NCBI RefSeq assembly: GCF_016463975.1
Contig: NZ_JAEMNX010000003.1
Span: 248,001-312,000 of the forward strand
Direction: 5' to 3'
DNA length: 64,000 nt
Origin: Marinomonas transparens
GTDB lineage: Bacteria > Pseudomonadota > Gammaproteobacteria > Pseudomonadales > Marinomonadaceae
The notes beneath the pieces were generated by a model, which saw nothing but the letters and a program-made list of their open reading frames with translations, did not search any database and was not told where the DNA came from. Below are positions 8,483 through 15,507 of this stretch, in pieces. Numbering within the stretch: position 1 is the first letter of the stretch; the number at the start of each line of letters is the position of its first letter. The translations under genes were made by a program, and so were the position numbers.

Positions 8483-8803
8483 ATGGACCGAATTTATCAC
8501 CCAATAGTAGAGTCGCCACACTTATATGATATTGATTGTTTCTCATACAAATTTGTAGAGAAAGATAACTCAAAATCCTATATAGATCTGCACCTAAAGA
8601 AAGACAGTGAGGTTGTTTGTCTCAGATTTTGGGGGCCTCAAGACTTGGAGATAGAAAAAGGATTTCCTTGGGCGACGGGTGGAATGTTCATTGAAGATAT
8701 TAAGTCGCATGGACTTGAATCACTGGGTATTTATGTCGGAGATTTTGAAGCATCTAATGGCTCAATTACATTTTGGGCAAAAAGCGTTGAGCGCCTCAGC
8801 TAA
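8483..8803 (+). CDS. Small protein of unknown function, integron cassette type
   Basis: A 106-residue acidic, soluble protein with no signal peptide or membrane segment. I do not recognise a family. The middle reads SYIDLHLKKDSEVVCLRFWGPQDLEIEKGFPWATGG and looks like beta strands with a W-G-P turn, as seen in small immunity-like or cassette proteins. It is the first gene of the cassette array: a diverged attC-like site precedes it and a well-formed attC begins three bases after its stop. A weak AGG sits before the ATG. Short length, low GC and its bracketing sites support a captured cassette gene. Confidence 0.7.
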   Translation: MDRIYHPIVESPHLYDIDCFSYKFVEKDNSKSYIDLHLKKDSEVVCLRFWGPQDLEIEKGFPWATGGMFIEDIKSHGLESLGIYVGDFEASNGSITFWAKSVERLS

Positions 8804-8805
8804 AT

Positions 8806-8916
8806 ACATAACAATCAGCTCAAACCGACCTCCACTGCGTTGCTCGTTTTGTGCTTTTTCGCTACGCTCGCACAAAACAATCAACTTCGTTCCGGCGGCT
8901 TAGCTGGGCGTTAGCA
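8806..8916 (+). repeat. attC recombination site 1
   Basis: About 111 bases. The left simple site (TAACAATCAGCT) pairs with the right (AGCTGGGCGTTAG), leaving the unpaired central bases typical of attC. Inner arms CTCGTTTTGTGC and GCACAAAACAA extend the fold. The site ends in the core GCGTTAGCA, where GTT is the crossover triplet. It begins three bases after the previous stop codon. Confidence 0.85.
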
Positions 8917-8932
8917 ATATTCAAGAGTCTGT

Positions 8933-9403
8933 ATGCAAATTAATTTTAAAGAAGCTAAATTAGAGGATTCAGAAACCATAGGTTCTTTGGTTGTTGATCT
9001 TACAAATGAAATATGTGAATTAACCAAAGCACAGCATTTTGATATTAACCTCAATAGTACAATTGAGCGTTGTCGTGAACTAATTCGTGACGGTCATTAC
9101 GCTGCGATTATCGGTGAATATCAAAATAAGTCTATTGCCGTTGTTACTTTTACTGAAACATATGCTTTATACGCTGGTGGCAAAATTGGTGTAATTCAAG
9201 AGTTTTATGTTTCACCTGAACTTAGAGCTTCAGGTGTTGGTTCTACGTTAATCGAACAAGTTAAAAAATACGGGAAGCTACATGATTGGTCATGCATTGA
9301 ATTATGCACTCCACCTTTACCCGAATTTGAAAGGACATTAAATTTTTATCAAAAAAATGGTTTAACTCCTGTTGGTGGTCGTAAAATGAGACAGGCATTG
9401 TAA
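8933..9403 (+). CDS. GNAT-family N-acetyltransferase (cassette gene)
   Basis: A 156-residue acetyltransferase. Motif A of the GNAT fold is visible as GVIQEFYVSPELRASGVGSTLIEQV at about residues 84-108, with the R-x-x-G-x-G/A acetyl-CoA loop in RASGVG. The C-terminal ELCTPPLPEFERTLNFYQKNGLTPVG is the usual strand-helix-strand ending. The substrate is unknown. Its ATG lies 22 bases after the crossover point of attC 1, and attC 2 begins about nine bases after its stop, so almost the whole cassette is coding. Promoterless cassettes of this kind normally depend on upstream transcription. Confidence 0.87.
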   Translation: MQINFKEAKLEDSETIGSLVVDLTNEICELTKAQHFDINLNSTIERCRELIRDGHYAAIIGEYQNKSIAVVTFTETYALYAGGKIGVIQEFYVSPELRASGVGSTLIEQVKKYGKLHDWSCIELCTPPLPEFERTLNFYQKNGLTPVGGRKMRQAL

Positions 9404-9410
9404 TAAAATA

Positions 9411-9508
9411 TTACTAACAAGGTGTTCAAACGGACAAAAACAGTTGGCTGTTTCACTCCGTCCAGCATCTTAGCCAACAATTTTTTGTCGCTTAACGCAG
9501 TGTTAAAC
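9411..9508 (+). repeat. attC recombination site 2
   Basis: The site runs from TTACTAACAAGGTGTTC to the core GTTAAAC, a perfect match to GTTRRRY. The outer arms TAACAAGGTGTT and AACGCAGTGTTA pair with a central mismatch, and CAGTTGGCTG / AGCCAACAA pair inside. At about 98 bases it is a typical length. Confidence 0.8.
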
Positions 9509-9820
9509 GCCAGAGATAGCAAAGTCTACTGCGTTTATTATTTGATCTCGAAAGTGTACTAAGGTACCGACAGGTTCTTTCAATAGATTGGATGGCATAG
9601 AAGACATTTGTGGCGTCAGTAACAATAAGCCTTCTTCTTCAAAAGTAATTTCAGGGGTTAAAATATCCATCGATTCATTTTTAAAAAATGATACAAGCCC
9701 AAGTGGAATCACAATTCTAGTTGCCAGGTCAGAAATGTAGGGGCTTTGAATATCTAGAAGATAAGGGTAAAACTTCCGGGTCGTTTTACTTGGGTTGCGA
9801 TACACATCAAACTGAGCCAT
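9503..9820 (-). CDS. ccdB: CcdB-type toxin (DNA gyrase poison)
   Basis: A 105-residue protein matching the CcdB family in length and features: start MAQFDVYRNPS, the LLDIQSPYISDLATRIVIPL segment (about 22-41) and the C-terminal FRDQIINAVDFAISGV, the part that contacts gyrase in the F-plasmid protein. CcdB traps DNA gyrase and is neutralised by CcdA. Its start ATG overlaps the last base of the ccdA stop. It is opposite in orientation to the other cassette genes. Its stop codon is formed by the TTA of the preceding attC core, so the gene fills its cassette exactly. Confidence 0.92.
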   Translation of the reverse strand: MAQFDVYRNPSKTTRKFYPYLLDIQSPYISDLATRIVIPLGLVSFFKNESMDILTPEITFEEEGLLLLTPQMSSMPSNLLKEPVGTLVHFRDQIINAVDFAISGV

Positions 9821-10065
9821 TAAAAGTTCCTGAATTCATCGCCAAAGCCCCCGTTTTGTTCCACGAATTCGTTATAAGCTTTAATCGCTGGTTTATTATT
9901 TTCTGCCCATTTGGTAGCTTCCACCTGAGCAAGTTGGTTTTTAAGCGCCAGCTCAAGAGTGGCTGAGAGGTTGATGTTTAGCGCTCTGGACTTTGCTAGT
10001 AAGTCACTGTTTATACTAAGGTTTGTTGATTTTTTGGGGGCACTGTCATCGTATAAGGTATGCAT
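9820..10065 (-). CDS. ccdA: CcdA-type antitoxin
   Basis: An 81-residue CcdA homologue. The N-terminal half (KKSTNLSINSDLLAKSRALNINLSATLELAL) is a ribbon-helix-helix DNA-binding domain. The C-terminal half ends EFVEQNGGFGDEFRNF, close to the toxin-binding tail of F-plasmid CcdA. It lies directly upstream of ccdB with a one-base overlap, and GGAG precedes the ATG. A 16-base-spaced promoter and an eight-base-arm palindrome upstream are suited to autoregulation by the CcdA-CcdB complex. Confidence 0.92.
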   Translation of the reverse strand: MHTLYDDSAPKKSTNLSINSDLLAKSRALNINLSATLELALKNQLAQVEATKWAENNKPAIKAYNEFVEQNGGFGDEFRNF

Positions 10066-10081
10066 TGTCGAGCTCCTGCAC

Positions 10082-10103
10082 TATGCGCATATCAGTGCGC
10101 ATA
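10082..10103 (-). promoter_or_regulatory. Palindrome upstream of ccdA (candidate autoregulatory operator)
   Basis: Perfect arms TATGCGCA and TGCGCATA are separated by TATCAG. It overlaps the -10 box of the ccdA promoter, so bound CcdA-CcdB would block transcription, the control known for ccd operons. Confidence 0.6.
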
Positions 10104-10128
10104 ATACATCATTTAACAAAGCTGTAAA
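10101..10128 (-). promoter_or_regulatory. Sigma-70-type promoter for ccdAB
   Basis: On the minus strand the -35 box is TTTACA and the -10 box is TATTAT, 16 bases apart. The -35 box lies inside the attC site of the same cassette, so the reversed toxin-antitoxin unit carries its own promoter whichever array it joins. Confidence 0.6.
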
Positions 10129-10156
10129 ACGGACACCGCTTACAGCAGCGTTACAT
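10110..10156 (+). repeat. attC recombination site 3 (very short)
   Basis: About 47 bases. TAACAAAGCTGT pairs with ACAGCAGCGTTA, with short unpaired central bases, and ends in GTTACAT. It is shorter than most attC sites but has the required paired arms with a bulge. Confidence 0.65.
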
Positions 10157-10168
10157 ATATTAATAACT

Positions 10169-10629
10169 ATGACGAATATTTATCTCAGGGACTTGAGGAT
10201 TATCGCTAAGGAAGCTGTTTTTGACTTAGTCCAGGACGCAATGTTATGAAGTTCCTAGGCCCAAGAAGAGCACTTAACGACAGCGAAGCTAAAAAATGGT
10301 TTGAATCAGAGCTTGAATCACCTTCACGTTTCGTTGTGGCAGAATCTGGATCTGATGAACTTATCGGTTTTTGTGGTGTTAAATCAGAAAAAGGAATCTT
10401 TGATTTTGGCTACTTCTTGCGAGAGAAGTTTTGGGGAAGAAGAATCGCAACCGAATCTTGCAAGCTCGTACTTCAAACGATTGCTAGTGAATTTGATTTA
10501 AGTAAGTTAAAAATCTTCATTGCTAATGAGAATACCGCCAGTCAACAAGTAGCAGAAAAGTTGAGTTGGCAACGCACGGTGAATTTCACAAAAGATGGAG
10601 AAGAAGGGCATCTATACTCCACCATGTAA
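10169..10629 (+). pseudogene. GNAT acetyltransferase interrupted by a one-base deletion (cassette gene)
   Basis: Two overlapping frames together give one RimJ-like acetyltransferase. The first frame (from the ATG shown, MTNIYLRDLRIIAKEAVFDLVQDA) stops at about 10249; the second begins MKFLGPRRALNDSEAKKWF and runs to the end. Inserting one A near 10240 would read DANVMKFLGPRRAL, the usual join in this family, for a 153-residue product. The second part keeps FGYFLREKFWGRRIATESCKL, the acetyl-CoA loop. The stop codon overlaps the start of the next attC. It could be a real mutation or a sequence error in an A run; an internal start at 10246 would give only 127 residues. Confidence 0.75.
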
Positions 10630-10714
10630 CAAGGCCCTGCAACACTAGGCCATTAGCTGCCTCTCCGCTTTACTGACGTGCGGGCCTTCGACTCGGTTGC
10701 GAGCTGCGTTATAT
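10624..10714 (+). repeat. attC recombination site 4
   Basis: The left arm TAACAAGGCCCTGCAAC pairs with the right arm GTTGCGAGCTGCGTTA, leaving unpaired bases in the middle, and inner GGCC blocks pair too. It ends in GTTATAT. The site is 91 bases long and overlaps the stop of the preceding gene. Confidence 0.8.
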
Positions 10715-10747
10715 GCATGTTAGAGATAGTGCCAGAGGTCAAAAAAT

Positions 10748-11284
10748 ATGAAGTTTTCATTATTCAGTAAATCTGAATCCCAGAGCGTTATCGATCTTTT
10801 CAAAAGTGTATTCTCTGCATCAGAGGGCGAAGCAGAAGGGCAAGTGATTGCTGATTTTGTTTCAAATCTAATTACTACCACCAAACCACAAGATTTAATT
10901 GGTTGCATCGCAGAAGAAAATGAGGTTTTTGTTGGCTGTATATTCTTCAGCCGTTTTACTGTGCCTAGTGGCACAACAGCATTTATTTTGTCACCAGTGG
11001 CTGTTTCAACAAATGTTCAGGGTACAGGTATTGGCCAAAAGCTAATTCAATATGGTCTGGATTATCTTAGCTCGCAAAATGTCAATTTAGTTTTCACATA
11101 TGGTAATCCAAGTTACTACTCAAAAACTGGCTTCGCGAAAATCAATGAAAATATTGTAAAAGCACCTTACCCTCTAAGCCAGCCAATTGGGTGGCTTGCG
11201 CAATCACTTGATGGTAAAAAAATCGAGGCTATCGCTGGCCCTACTCAATGTGTAGAGGCATTAAATAATCCTGACCTATGGTAG
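10748..11284 (+). CDS. GNAT-family N-acetyltransferase, YhbS-like (cassette gene)
   Basis: A 178-residue acetyltransferase. The sequence LSPVAVSTNVQGTGIGQKLIQYGLDYL (about residues 81-107) is the V-x-P...Q-x-x-G-I-G acetyl-CoA-binding motif, followed by VFTYGNPSYYSKTGFAKI, the G-x-P-x-Y-Y-x-x-x-G-F pattern of the YhbS group. AGAGG sits about ten bases before the ATG. A well-formed attC lies upstream and a diverged one downstream. The substrate cannot be inferred; members of this group act on small molecules or proteins. Confidence 0.87.
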   Translation: MKFSLFSKSESQSVIDLFKSVFSASEGEAEGQVIADFVSNLITTTKPQDLIGCIAEENEVFVGCIFFSRFTVPSGTTAFILSPVAVSTNVQGTGIGQKLIQYGLDYLSSQNVNLVFTYGNPSYYSKTGFAKINENIVKAPYPLSQPIGWLAQSLDGKKIEAIAGPTQCVEALNNPDLW

Positions 11285-11286
11285 CA

Positions 11287-11374
11287 ACACACATAATAAA
11301 TACAGGCAAAATCGCACACTTCGCGTGCTGGGTTCACAACAAAGTTGCTCGCCGTTTATACCTGCGTCATGTGT
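11287..11374 (+). repeat. Diverged attC-like site at the right end of the array
   Basis: ACACATAATAAATACAGG pairs with CCTGCGTCATGTGT (an ACACAT...ATGTGT outer stem, then an internal bulge, then ACAGG/CCTG), with further inner pairing around CGCACACTTCGCGTGC. Position directly after a cassette gene and length near 88 bases fit attC, but the GTTRRRY core is absent. It may be a decayed site. Confidence 0.45.
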
Positions 11375-11402
11375 AAATAGATAAGGATAAGGAAGAATTA
11401 AT

Positions 11403-11454
11403 TTTAACAGGCCACCTCTCAAAACTCGTCATATCAAGTGTTTGGATTTTTAAA
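11403..11454 (+). repeat. Dispersed repeat block, right copy
   Basis: Right-hand partner of the block at 8209-8265: AACAGGCCACCTCTCAAA, then GTCATATCAA and a TTTTTAAA run. It lies directly against the second repeat type, so both may be parts of one larger element. Confidence 0.55.
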
Positions 11455-11457
11455 AAG

Positions 11458-11570
11458 CCTTTGAGGCTGCAAGTTTATTCTGTCTTTATGGACTGGTAAC
11501 TTTTTTCAGAGCCACAAAGCTTTGGTCTAAAGGAAAGTAAAAAGGCCCTTATCGGACTTTCTTTTAAGCC
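11458..11570 (+). repeat. Dispersed degenerate repeat, copy B
   Basis: Partner of 6699-6800 in the same orientation: TTGAGGCTGCAAGTTTATTC, then GGTAACTTTTTTCA, AAAGTAAAAAGG and ATCGGACTTTCTTTT. The two copies lie about 4.7 kb apart and enclose the methyltransferase and the cassette array. Confidence 0.55.
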
Positions 11571-11714
11571 ATGATGCCATCGAAAGAATAGTAAAAGCGC
11601 GATGCCTTATATGCAAACTCAAGGGTAAAAGACCTTCTTCTACGCAACTATTATGATAATTTATCCATTCATTCAAATAACAAAATAGTATTTTCCATTT
11701 TAAGGGCACTTTTG

Positions 11715-12803
11715 ATGATATTGATAAAGCTTCTTCTGTCCTCTATTACCCTACTCTTTTTTGTCGGTTGTGCAGCTAACCCTTCCAGTTCATTGAAAGC
11801 CATGGACAAAGACAAGTCAGATCACTACAAAGACGGTGTTTTTCATAATACGGCTGATTTGCCTTCTAAATCGGTGGGTGATGTTCTAAAAATATTAGGG
11901 CGGGCGGCAGTCGGGAAAGAGCCCAACACCCAGCCTAATATGGTGATTCCTGTGCAAGCGATTAGCCGAACCGATTTGGATAATCTGAGTGATGACACCT
12001 TGCACATTGCTAAGTTAGGACATTCCTCTATCTTGCTTAAGGTATACGGTGAGTATTGGTTGCTTGACCCTATGTTTTCTGAACGTGCTTCCCCTTTTCA
12101 GTTTTTAGGACCTAAGCGTTTCCACCAGCCCCCTATTTCCTTGGAAGACTTACCTCCTATCAGTAAGGTGCTGATCTCTCATAATCACTACGATCATTTA
12201 GACAAGGCCACGGTGCTGGCCTTGTCCAGTAAAACAGAGCAGTTTTTGGTGCCTATTGGTGTGGATGGTAATTTAACCTCTTGGGGCATCAGTGACGATA
12301 AAATAACAGCGTTCGACTGGTGGCAAGAACAACAAACCAGCAAAGGCTTGGTGGCTTTCACGCCGTCGCAGCATTTTTCGGGACGTAGCCTAAGTGATAG
12401 AGATGAAACCTTGTGGGGATCATGGGTCATTAAAACCCCCACATTTAGCCTGTATTTTAGCGGCGACTCAGGCTATTTCGCAGGCTTTAAAGACATTGGT
12501 AACAAGTACGGACCTTTTGACCTAACCATGGTAGAAACGGGGGCTTATGATAAAGCCTGGCCATACAAACATATGCGACCAGAACAAAGCGTTCAGGCTC
12601 ATATAGACCTAAAAGGTAAGGTCATGATGCCGATCCACAACTGTACCTTTAATCTTGCTTTTCATCCATGGAACGACCCTTTAGACAGGGTTCTTGCTGA
12701 AGCGATAAAACGGGATGTTAACCTTAGTACACCAGAATTTGGTCAAATCCTTAGTATTAGCGACCCCACCAGTAAAAAACGCTGGTGGCAGAAGAAATAT
12801 TGA
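11715..12803 (+). CDS. Metallo-beta-lactamase-fold hydrolase, lipoprotein (NAPE-PLD-like)
   Basis: A 362-residue predicted lipoprotein. The first 20 residues form a lipoprotein signal with the lipobox FVGC, so it is probably anchored in the outer or inner membrane facing the periplasm. The metal-binding motif appears as ISHNHYDHLD (about 155-164), with later ligands in YFSGDSGYF and MPIHNCTFNLAFHPW. This layout matches the N-acyl-phosphatidylethanolamine phospholipase D / UlaG-like group; the substrate is unknown. The ATG has AAGGG eight bases upstream; a TTG one codon earlier is less likely. It stands alone. Confidence 0.85.
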   Translation: MILIKLLLSSITLLFFVGCAANPSSSLKAMDKDKSDHYKDGVFHNTADLPSKSVGDVLKILGRAAVGKEPNTQPNMVIPVQAISRTDLDNLSDDTLHIAKLGHSSILLKVYGEYWLLDPMFSERASPFQFLGPKRFHQPPISLEDLPPISKVLISHNHYDHLDKATVLALSSKTEQFLVPIGVDGNLTSWGISDDKITAFDWWQEQQTSKGLVAFTPSQHFSGRSLSDRDETLWGSWVIKTPTFSLYFSGDSGYFAGFKDIGNKYGPFDLTMVETGAYDKAWPYKHMRPEQSVQAHIDLKGKVMMPIHNCTFNLAFHPWNDPLDRVLAEAIKRDVNLSTPEFGQILSISDPTSKKRWWQKKY

Positions 12804-12843
12804 TAACTAAAAGCAGACTTCCCCTCTTCCCCTAGCTCACCAT

Positions 12844-12978
12844 TCAAATGCCTTCCGGCACAAAAACTGTCGTCAATACATTATGCTCCGCACCATAACG
12901 GTACAAAAAACCATCAAAACAGTCACTCGCTTGCCCTAACACTAGCCAATTTTTCCAAGAATAGGGCCTTGCAGACCC
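12844..12978 (-). pseudogene. Possible coding remnant
   Basis: The minus strand translates to about 45 protein-like residues (GSARPYSWKNWLVLGQASDCFDGFLYR... to a stop), but no start codon precedes them except one that would overlap the following ABC gene and its promoter. I do not recognise the family. It could be the 3' end of a decayed gene or a chance open frame. Confidence 0.25.
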
Positions 12979-12988
12979 TCGATCAAAC

Positions 12989-13019
12989 TTGGTACAAAGC
13001 TTGCTAATCTTGTATACAA
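12989..13019 (+). promoter_or_regulatory. Promoter with overlapping palindrome upstream of the ABC-racemase operon
   Basis: TTGGTA (12989-12994) and TATACA (13013-13018) are 18 bases apart and fit a sigma-70 promoter. The -10 box lies inside the perfect palindrome TTGTATACAA (13010-13019), a pattern typical of GntR-family sites. A repressor bound there would occlude RNA polymerase. No regulator gene is adjacent. Confidence 0.5.
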
Positions 13020-13045
13020 TCTTGAAATCATTCTTTGAGGCTTTT

Positions 13046-14074
13046 ATGGTAAAGGGTGTTGAACTGATTAATACAAGCAAAAGCTATGATGGAAAAATCG
13101 CTGTGGATGGCATCGATTTAAAAATAGCCTCTGGCAGCTACTGTTGTTTACTGGGCCCCAGTGGGTGCGGAAAGAGCACCACATTACGCATGATTGCAGG
13201 CCATGAGGAGGTAACCTCTGGCGATATAGTATTAAATTCTCGTAACGTGACGGATCTGGCCCCACGCAAACGCGGCACGGCAATGATGTTTCAGAATTAC
13301 GCCCTATTCCCTCATTTAAGCTGTGTAGACAATGTGGCTTACGGCTTGAAGATCGCCGGTTTAAATAAAGCAGACCGAACCAAAGAAGCAATGGAGATGC
13401 TAGACCTTGTGAATATGGCGTCCTTTGCAGATAAGCGCCCTGATCAACTTTCTGGCGGTCAACAACAGCGAATCGCCTTAGCACGAGCATTAATATGCAA
13501 ACCCGACGTGGTACTTTTAGACGAGCCACTTTCTGCACTTGACCCCTTTCTTCGTATACAAATGCGTAAAGAATTAAAACAGTTACAAAGCAAGCTCGGT
13601 TTAACCTTTATCCATGTTACTCATTCCCAAGAAGAGGCTTTTGCGTTAGCGGATTTAGCCGTGGTCATGGCCGATGGGGTTATCCAGCAACAAGGTCATC
13701 CAAAATCCATTTTTGAAAAACCCGCTTCTGCTTTTGTTGCCGACTTTATTGGCGGCCACAATGTTTTAAAAGCCAATACATTAAATGACCCATCTCCTCT
13801 TAATGGGGCCGAGTCGTTTTCTATCCGTTCCGACAAAATAAGCCTTGCCCCCTTGGATGCAAACACGGAAGAACATCATGTTTCTATCAAGGCTGAAATT
13901 CTTGATGTGGAGTTTCAGGCGCAATTTTACTTTGTTGAAACACGGTTGGCAGATGGTCAAAAGGTGATGTGCTATATCCCTGAAGACCAACTCCCACAAG
14001 ACCTTGCAATACCTGCTTTACACGTCCAGTTGAGCTGGGCACTCGATAACATAAACCCCTTCCACCCTAACTAA
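13046..14074 (+). CDS. ABC transporter ATP-binding protein, polyamine/opine type (PotA-like)
   Basis: ATPase of 342 residues driving the importer encoded by the next three genes. Walker A GPSGCGKS is at residues 37-44, the signature LSGGQQQR at 135-142 and Walker B VVLLDEP at 155-161. A C-terminal TOBE-like regulatory region (about 240-342) follows, as in the PotA/FbpC group. GAGG precedes the chosen ATG by five bases; an upstream TTG in frame has no ribosome site and would overlap the promoter. First gene of a five-gene operon. Confidence 0.92.
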   Translation: MVKGVELINTSKSYDGKIAVDGIDLKIASGSYCCLLGPSGCGKSTTLRMIAGHEEVTSGDIVLNSRNVTDLAPRKRGTAMMFQNYALFPHLSCVDNVAYGLKIAGLNKADRTKEAMEMLDLVNMASFADKRPDQLSGGQQQRIALARALICKPDVVLLDEPLSALDPFLRIQMRKELKQLQSKLGLTFIHVTHSQEEAFALADLAVVMADGVIQQQGHPKSIFEKPASAFVADFIGGHNVLKANTLNDPSPLNGAESFSIRSDKISLAPLDANTEEHHVSIKAEILDVEFQAQFYFVETRLADGQKVMCYIPEDQLPQDLAIPALHVQLSWALDNINPFHPN

Positions 14075-14094
14075 AAGCTTAAAAGGAAACCACG

Positions 14095-15426
14095 ATGACA
14101 GACTCAAAAATCACGCCTGAAACGCAAGTAGCTCTCGACACGGACGTTCCAAAAGAAAGCAGTACCAAAGAGACAGGCGTTTTATCACGTCGAACTCTAT
14201 TAAAAGGGGCCGTAGGCGCTACCGCCATTTCTGGGTTCCCTATGATTTGGGCACAGAATATTAAGGATGTGACCTTGCGACAATTTGGTACGGGTGTATC
14301 AAATCTCAATGCTATCGCCGATAAATGTAAAGAAGATCTCGGTTTTAATTTGCAGCTGACTTCTCTGGATTCCGACAGCGTGACACAGCGGGCCATTACT
14401 CAGCCAAAATCTTACGATATTGCCGACATTGAATATTGGATTTGTAAGAAGGTGTTTCCGTCTGGAAACATGCAACCTTTGGATGTCCGTAAACTGAAAA
14501 ACTTCGACAAAATTTCGCCTCTTTTCATTAACGGTAAATTAACCAAAGACTCTACCATTGCACAGGGTACCGCACCTCATACGGTCGGTTTCGTAGAAAG
14601 TAAAGATTCAACCTCTTTTGCCAAAGCGCCTACGGATTGGATGACTCTGGTTCCCACTATTTATAACGCCGATACCTTAGGTATACGCCCAGATTTAGTG
14701 GGTCGTGATATTACCTCATGGGCCGACATTATGGACCCTGCGTTTAAAGGCAAAGCGTCTATTCTGAATATTCCTGCCATTGGCATTATGGATGCCGCGA
14801 TGATCTGTGAAGCCATGGGCGAAATCACCTATGGCGATAAAGGCAACATGACGAAAGACGAAATCAATAAAACCATGGCGATTTTAACAGACGCTAAAAA
14901 AGCCGGGCAATTCCGCGCTTTTTGGAAGTCTTTTGATGAGTCGGTTAACTTGATGGCGTCTGGTGAAGTGGTCATTCAAAGTATGTGGTCTCCTGCCGTG
15001 GCCGCCGTTCGTAGCCGAGGTATTGCCTGTAAATACCAACCATTAAAAGAAGGTTATCGTGCTTGGGGTGGTGGTCTTGGGTTGGCAGGCCACTTGTCTG
15101 GTTTAGAACTTGAAGCCGCTTATGAATATATCGATTGGTATTTGTCTGGTTGGGTCGGTGCCTATCTGAACCGTCAGGGGTATTACAGTGCGGCACCTTC
15201 GACTTCGAAAGCCTTTATGACAGACGACGAATGGGGCTATTGGATCGAGGGTAAACCTGCTCAAGGGGCGATCTTAAGCCCAACAGGCGATCTGATGGAA
15301 AAAGCTGGCGCGGTTCGTGATGGTGGATCTTACTGGGATCGAATGGGGGCCGTTGCCTGTTGGAACTCTGTAATGGATGAAAACCGTCACATGATTCGTA
15401 AGTGGAACGAATTTATCGTCTCTTAA
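14095..15426 (+). CDS. ABC transporter substrate-binding protein with Tat signal (PotD-like)
   Basis: Periplasmic binding protein of 443 residues. A long polar N-terminus precedes a twin-arginine signal, SRRTLLKGAVGATAISGFPMIWAQ (about 29-52), so it is exported folded by the Tat route. The mature part has the bacterial-solute-binding family 1 pattern, with TIYNADTLGIRPDLVG near 185 and SGEVVIQSMWSPAVAAVRSRG near 287. It lies 20 bases after the ATPase gene with AAGGAAA before the ATG. The ligand cannot be read; the terminal racemase gene hints at a chiral amino-acid-like compound. Confidence 0.9.
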   Translation: MTDSKITPETQVALDTDVPKESSTKETGVLSRRTLLKGAVGATAISGFPMIWAQNIKDVTLRQFGTGVSNLNAIADKCKEDLGFNLQLTSLDSDSVTQRAITQPKSYDIADIEYWICKKVFPSGNMQPLDVRKLKNFDKISPLFINGKLTKDSTIAQGTAPHTVGFVESKDSTSFAKAPTDWMTLVPTIYNADTLGIRPDLVGRDITSWADIMDPAFKGKASILNIPAIGIMDAAMICEAMGEITYGDKGNMTKDEINKTMAILTDAKKAGQFRAFWKSFDESVNLMASGEVVIQSMWSPAVAAVRSRGIACKYQPLKEGYRAWGGGLGLAGHLSGLELEAAYEYIDWYLSGWVGAYLNRQGYYSAAPSTSKAFMTDDEWGYWIEGKPAQGAILSPTGDLMEKAGAVRDGGSYWDRMGAVACWNSVMDENRHMIRKWNEFIVS

Positions 15427-15443
15427 TAAGCGACGATGACTCA

Positions 15444-15476
15444 GTTCTCAGTCAGTACAACTATCTGGCTGAGAAC
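15444..15476 (+). other. Intergenic stem-loop after the binding-protein gene
   Basis: Twelve-base arms GTTCTCAGTCAG / CTGGCTGAGAAC with one wobble pair and no T tract after it. It probably protects the 3' end of the upstream message or lowers expression of the permease genes, rather than ending transcription. Confidence 0.55.
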
Positions 15477-15507
15477 TTCCACCCACCAATAAGAGTAGAG
15501 TTTATAC

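Larger units (their letters stand above)
11285..11714. other. Gap at the right end of the cassette array
   Basis: It contains a probable terminal attC-like site (11287-11374), two dispersed-repeat blocks (11403-11454 and 11458-11570) that mirror those left of the array, and about 140 AT-rich bases before the lipoprotein gene. No further gene is seen. Confidence 0.6.

Noticed and set aside
8101..11700. Integron integrase gene
   Set aside because: No tyrosine-recombinase-like frame occurs in any of the six frames here, so the array is reported as lacking one.
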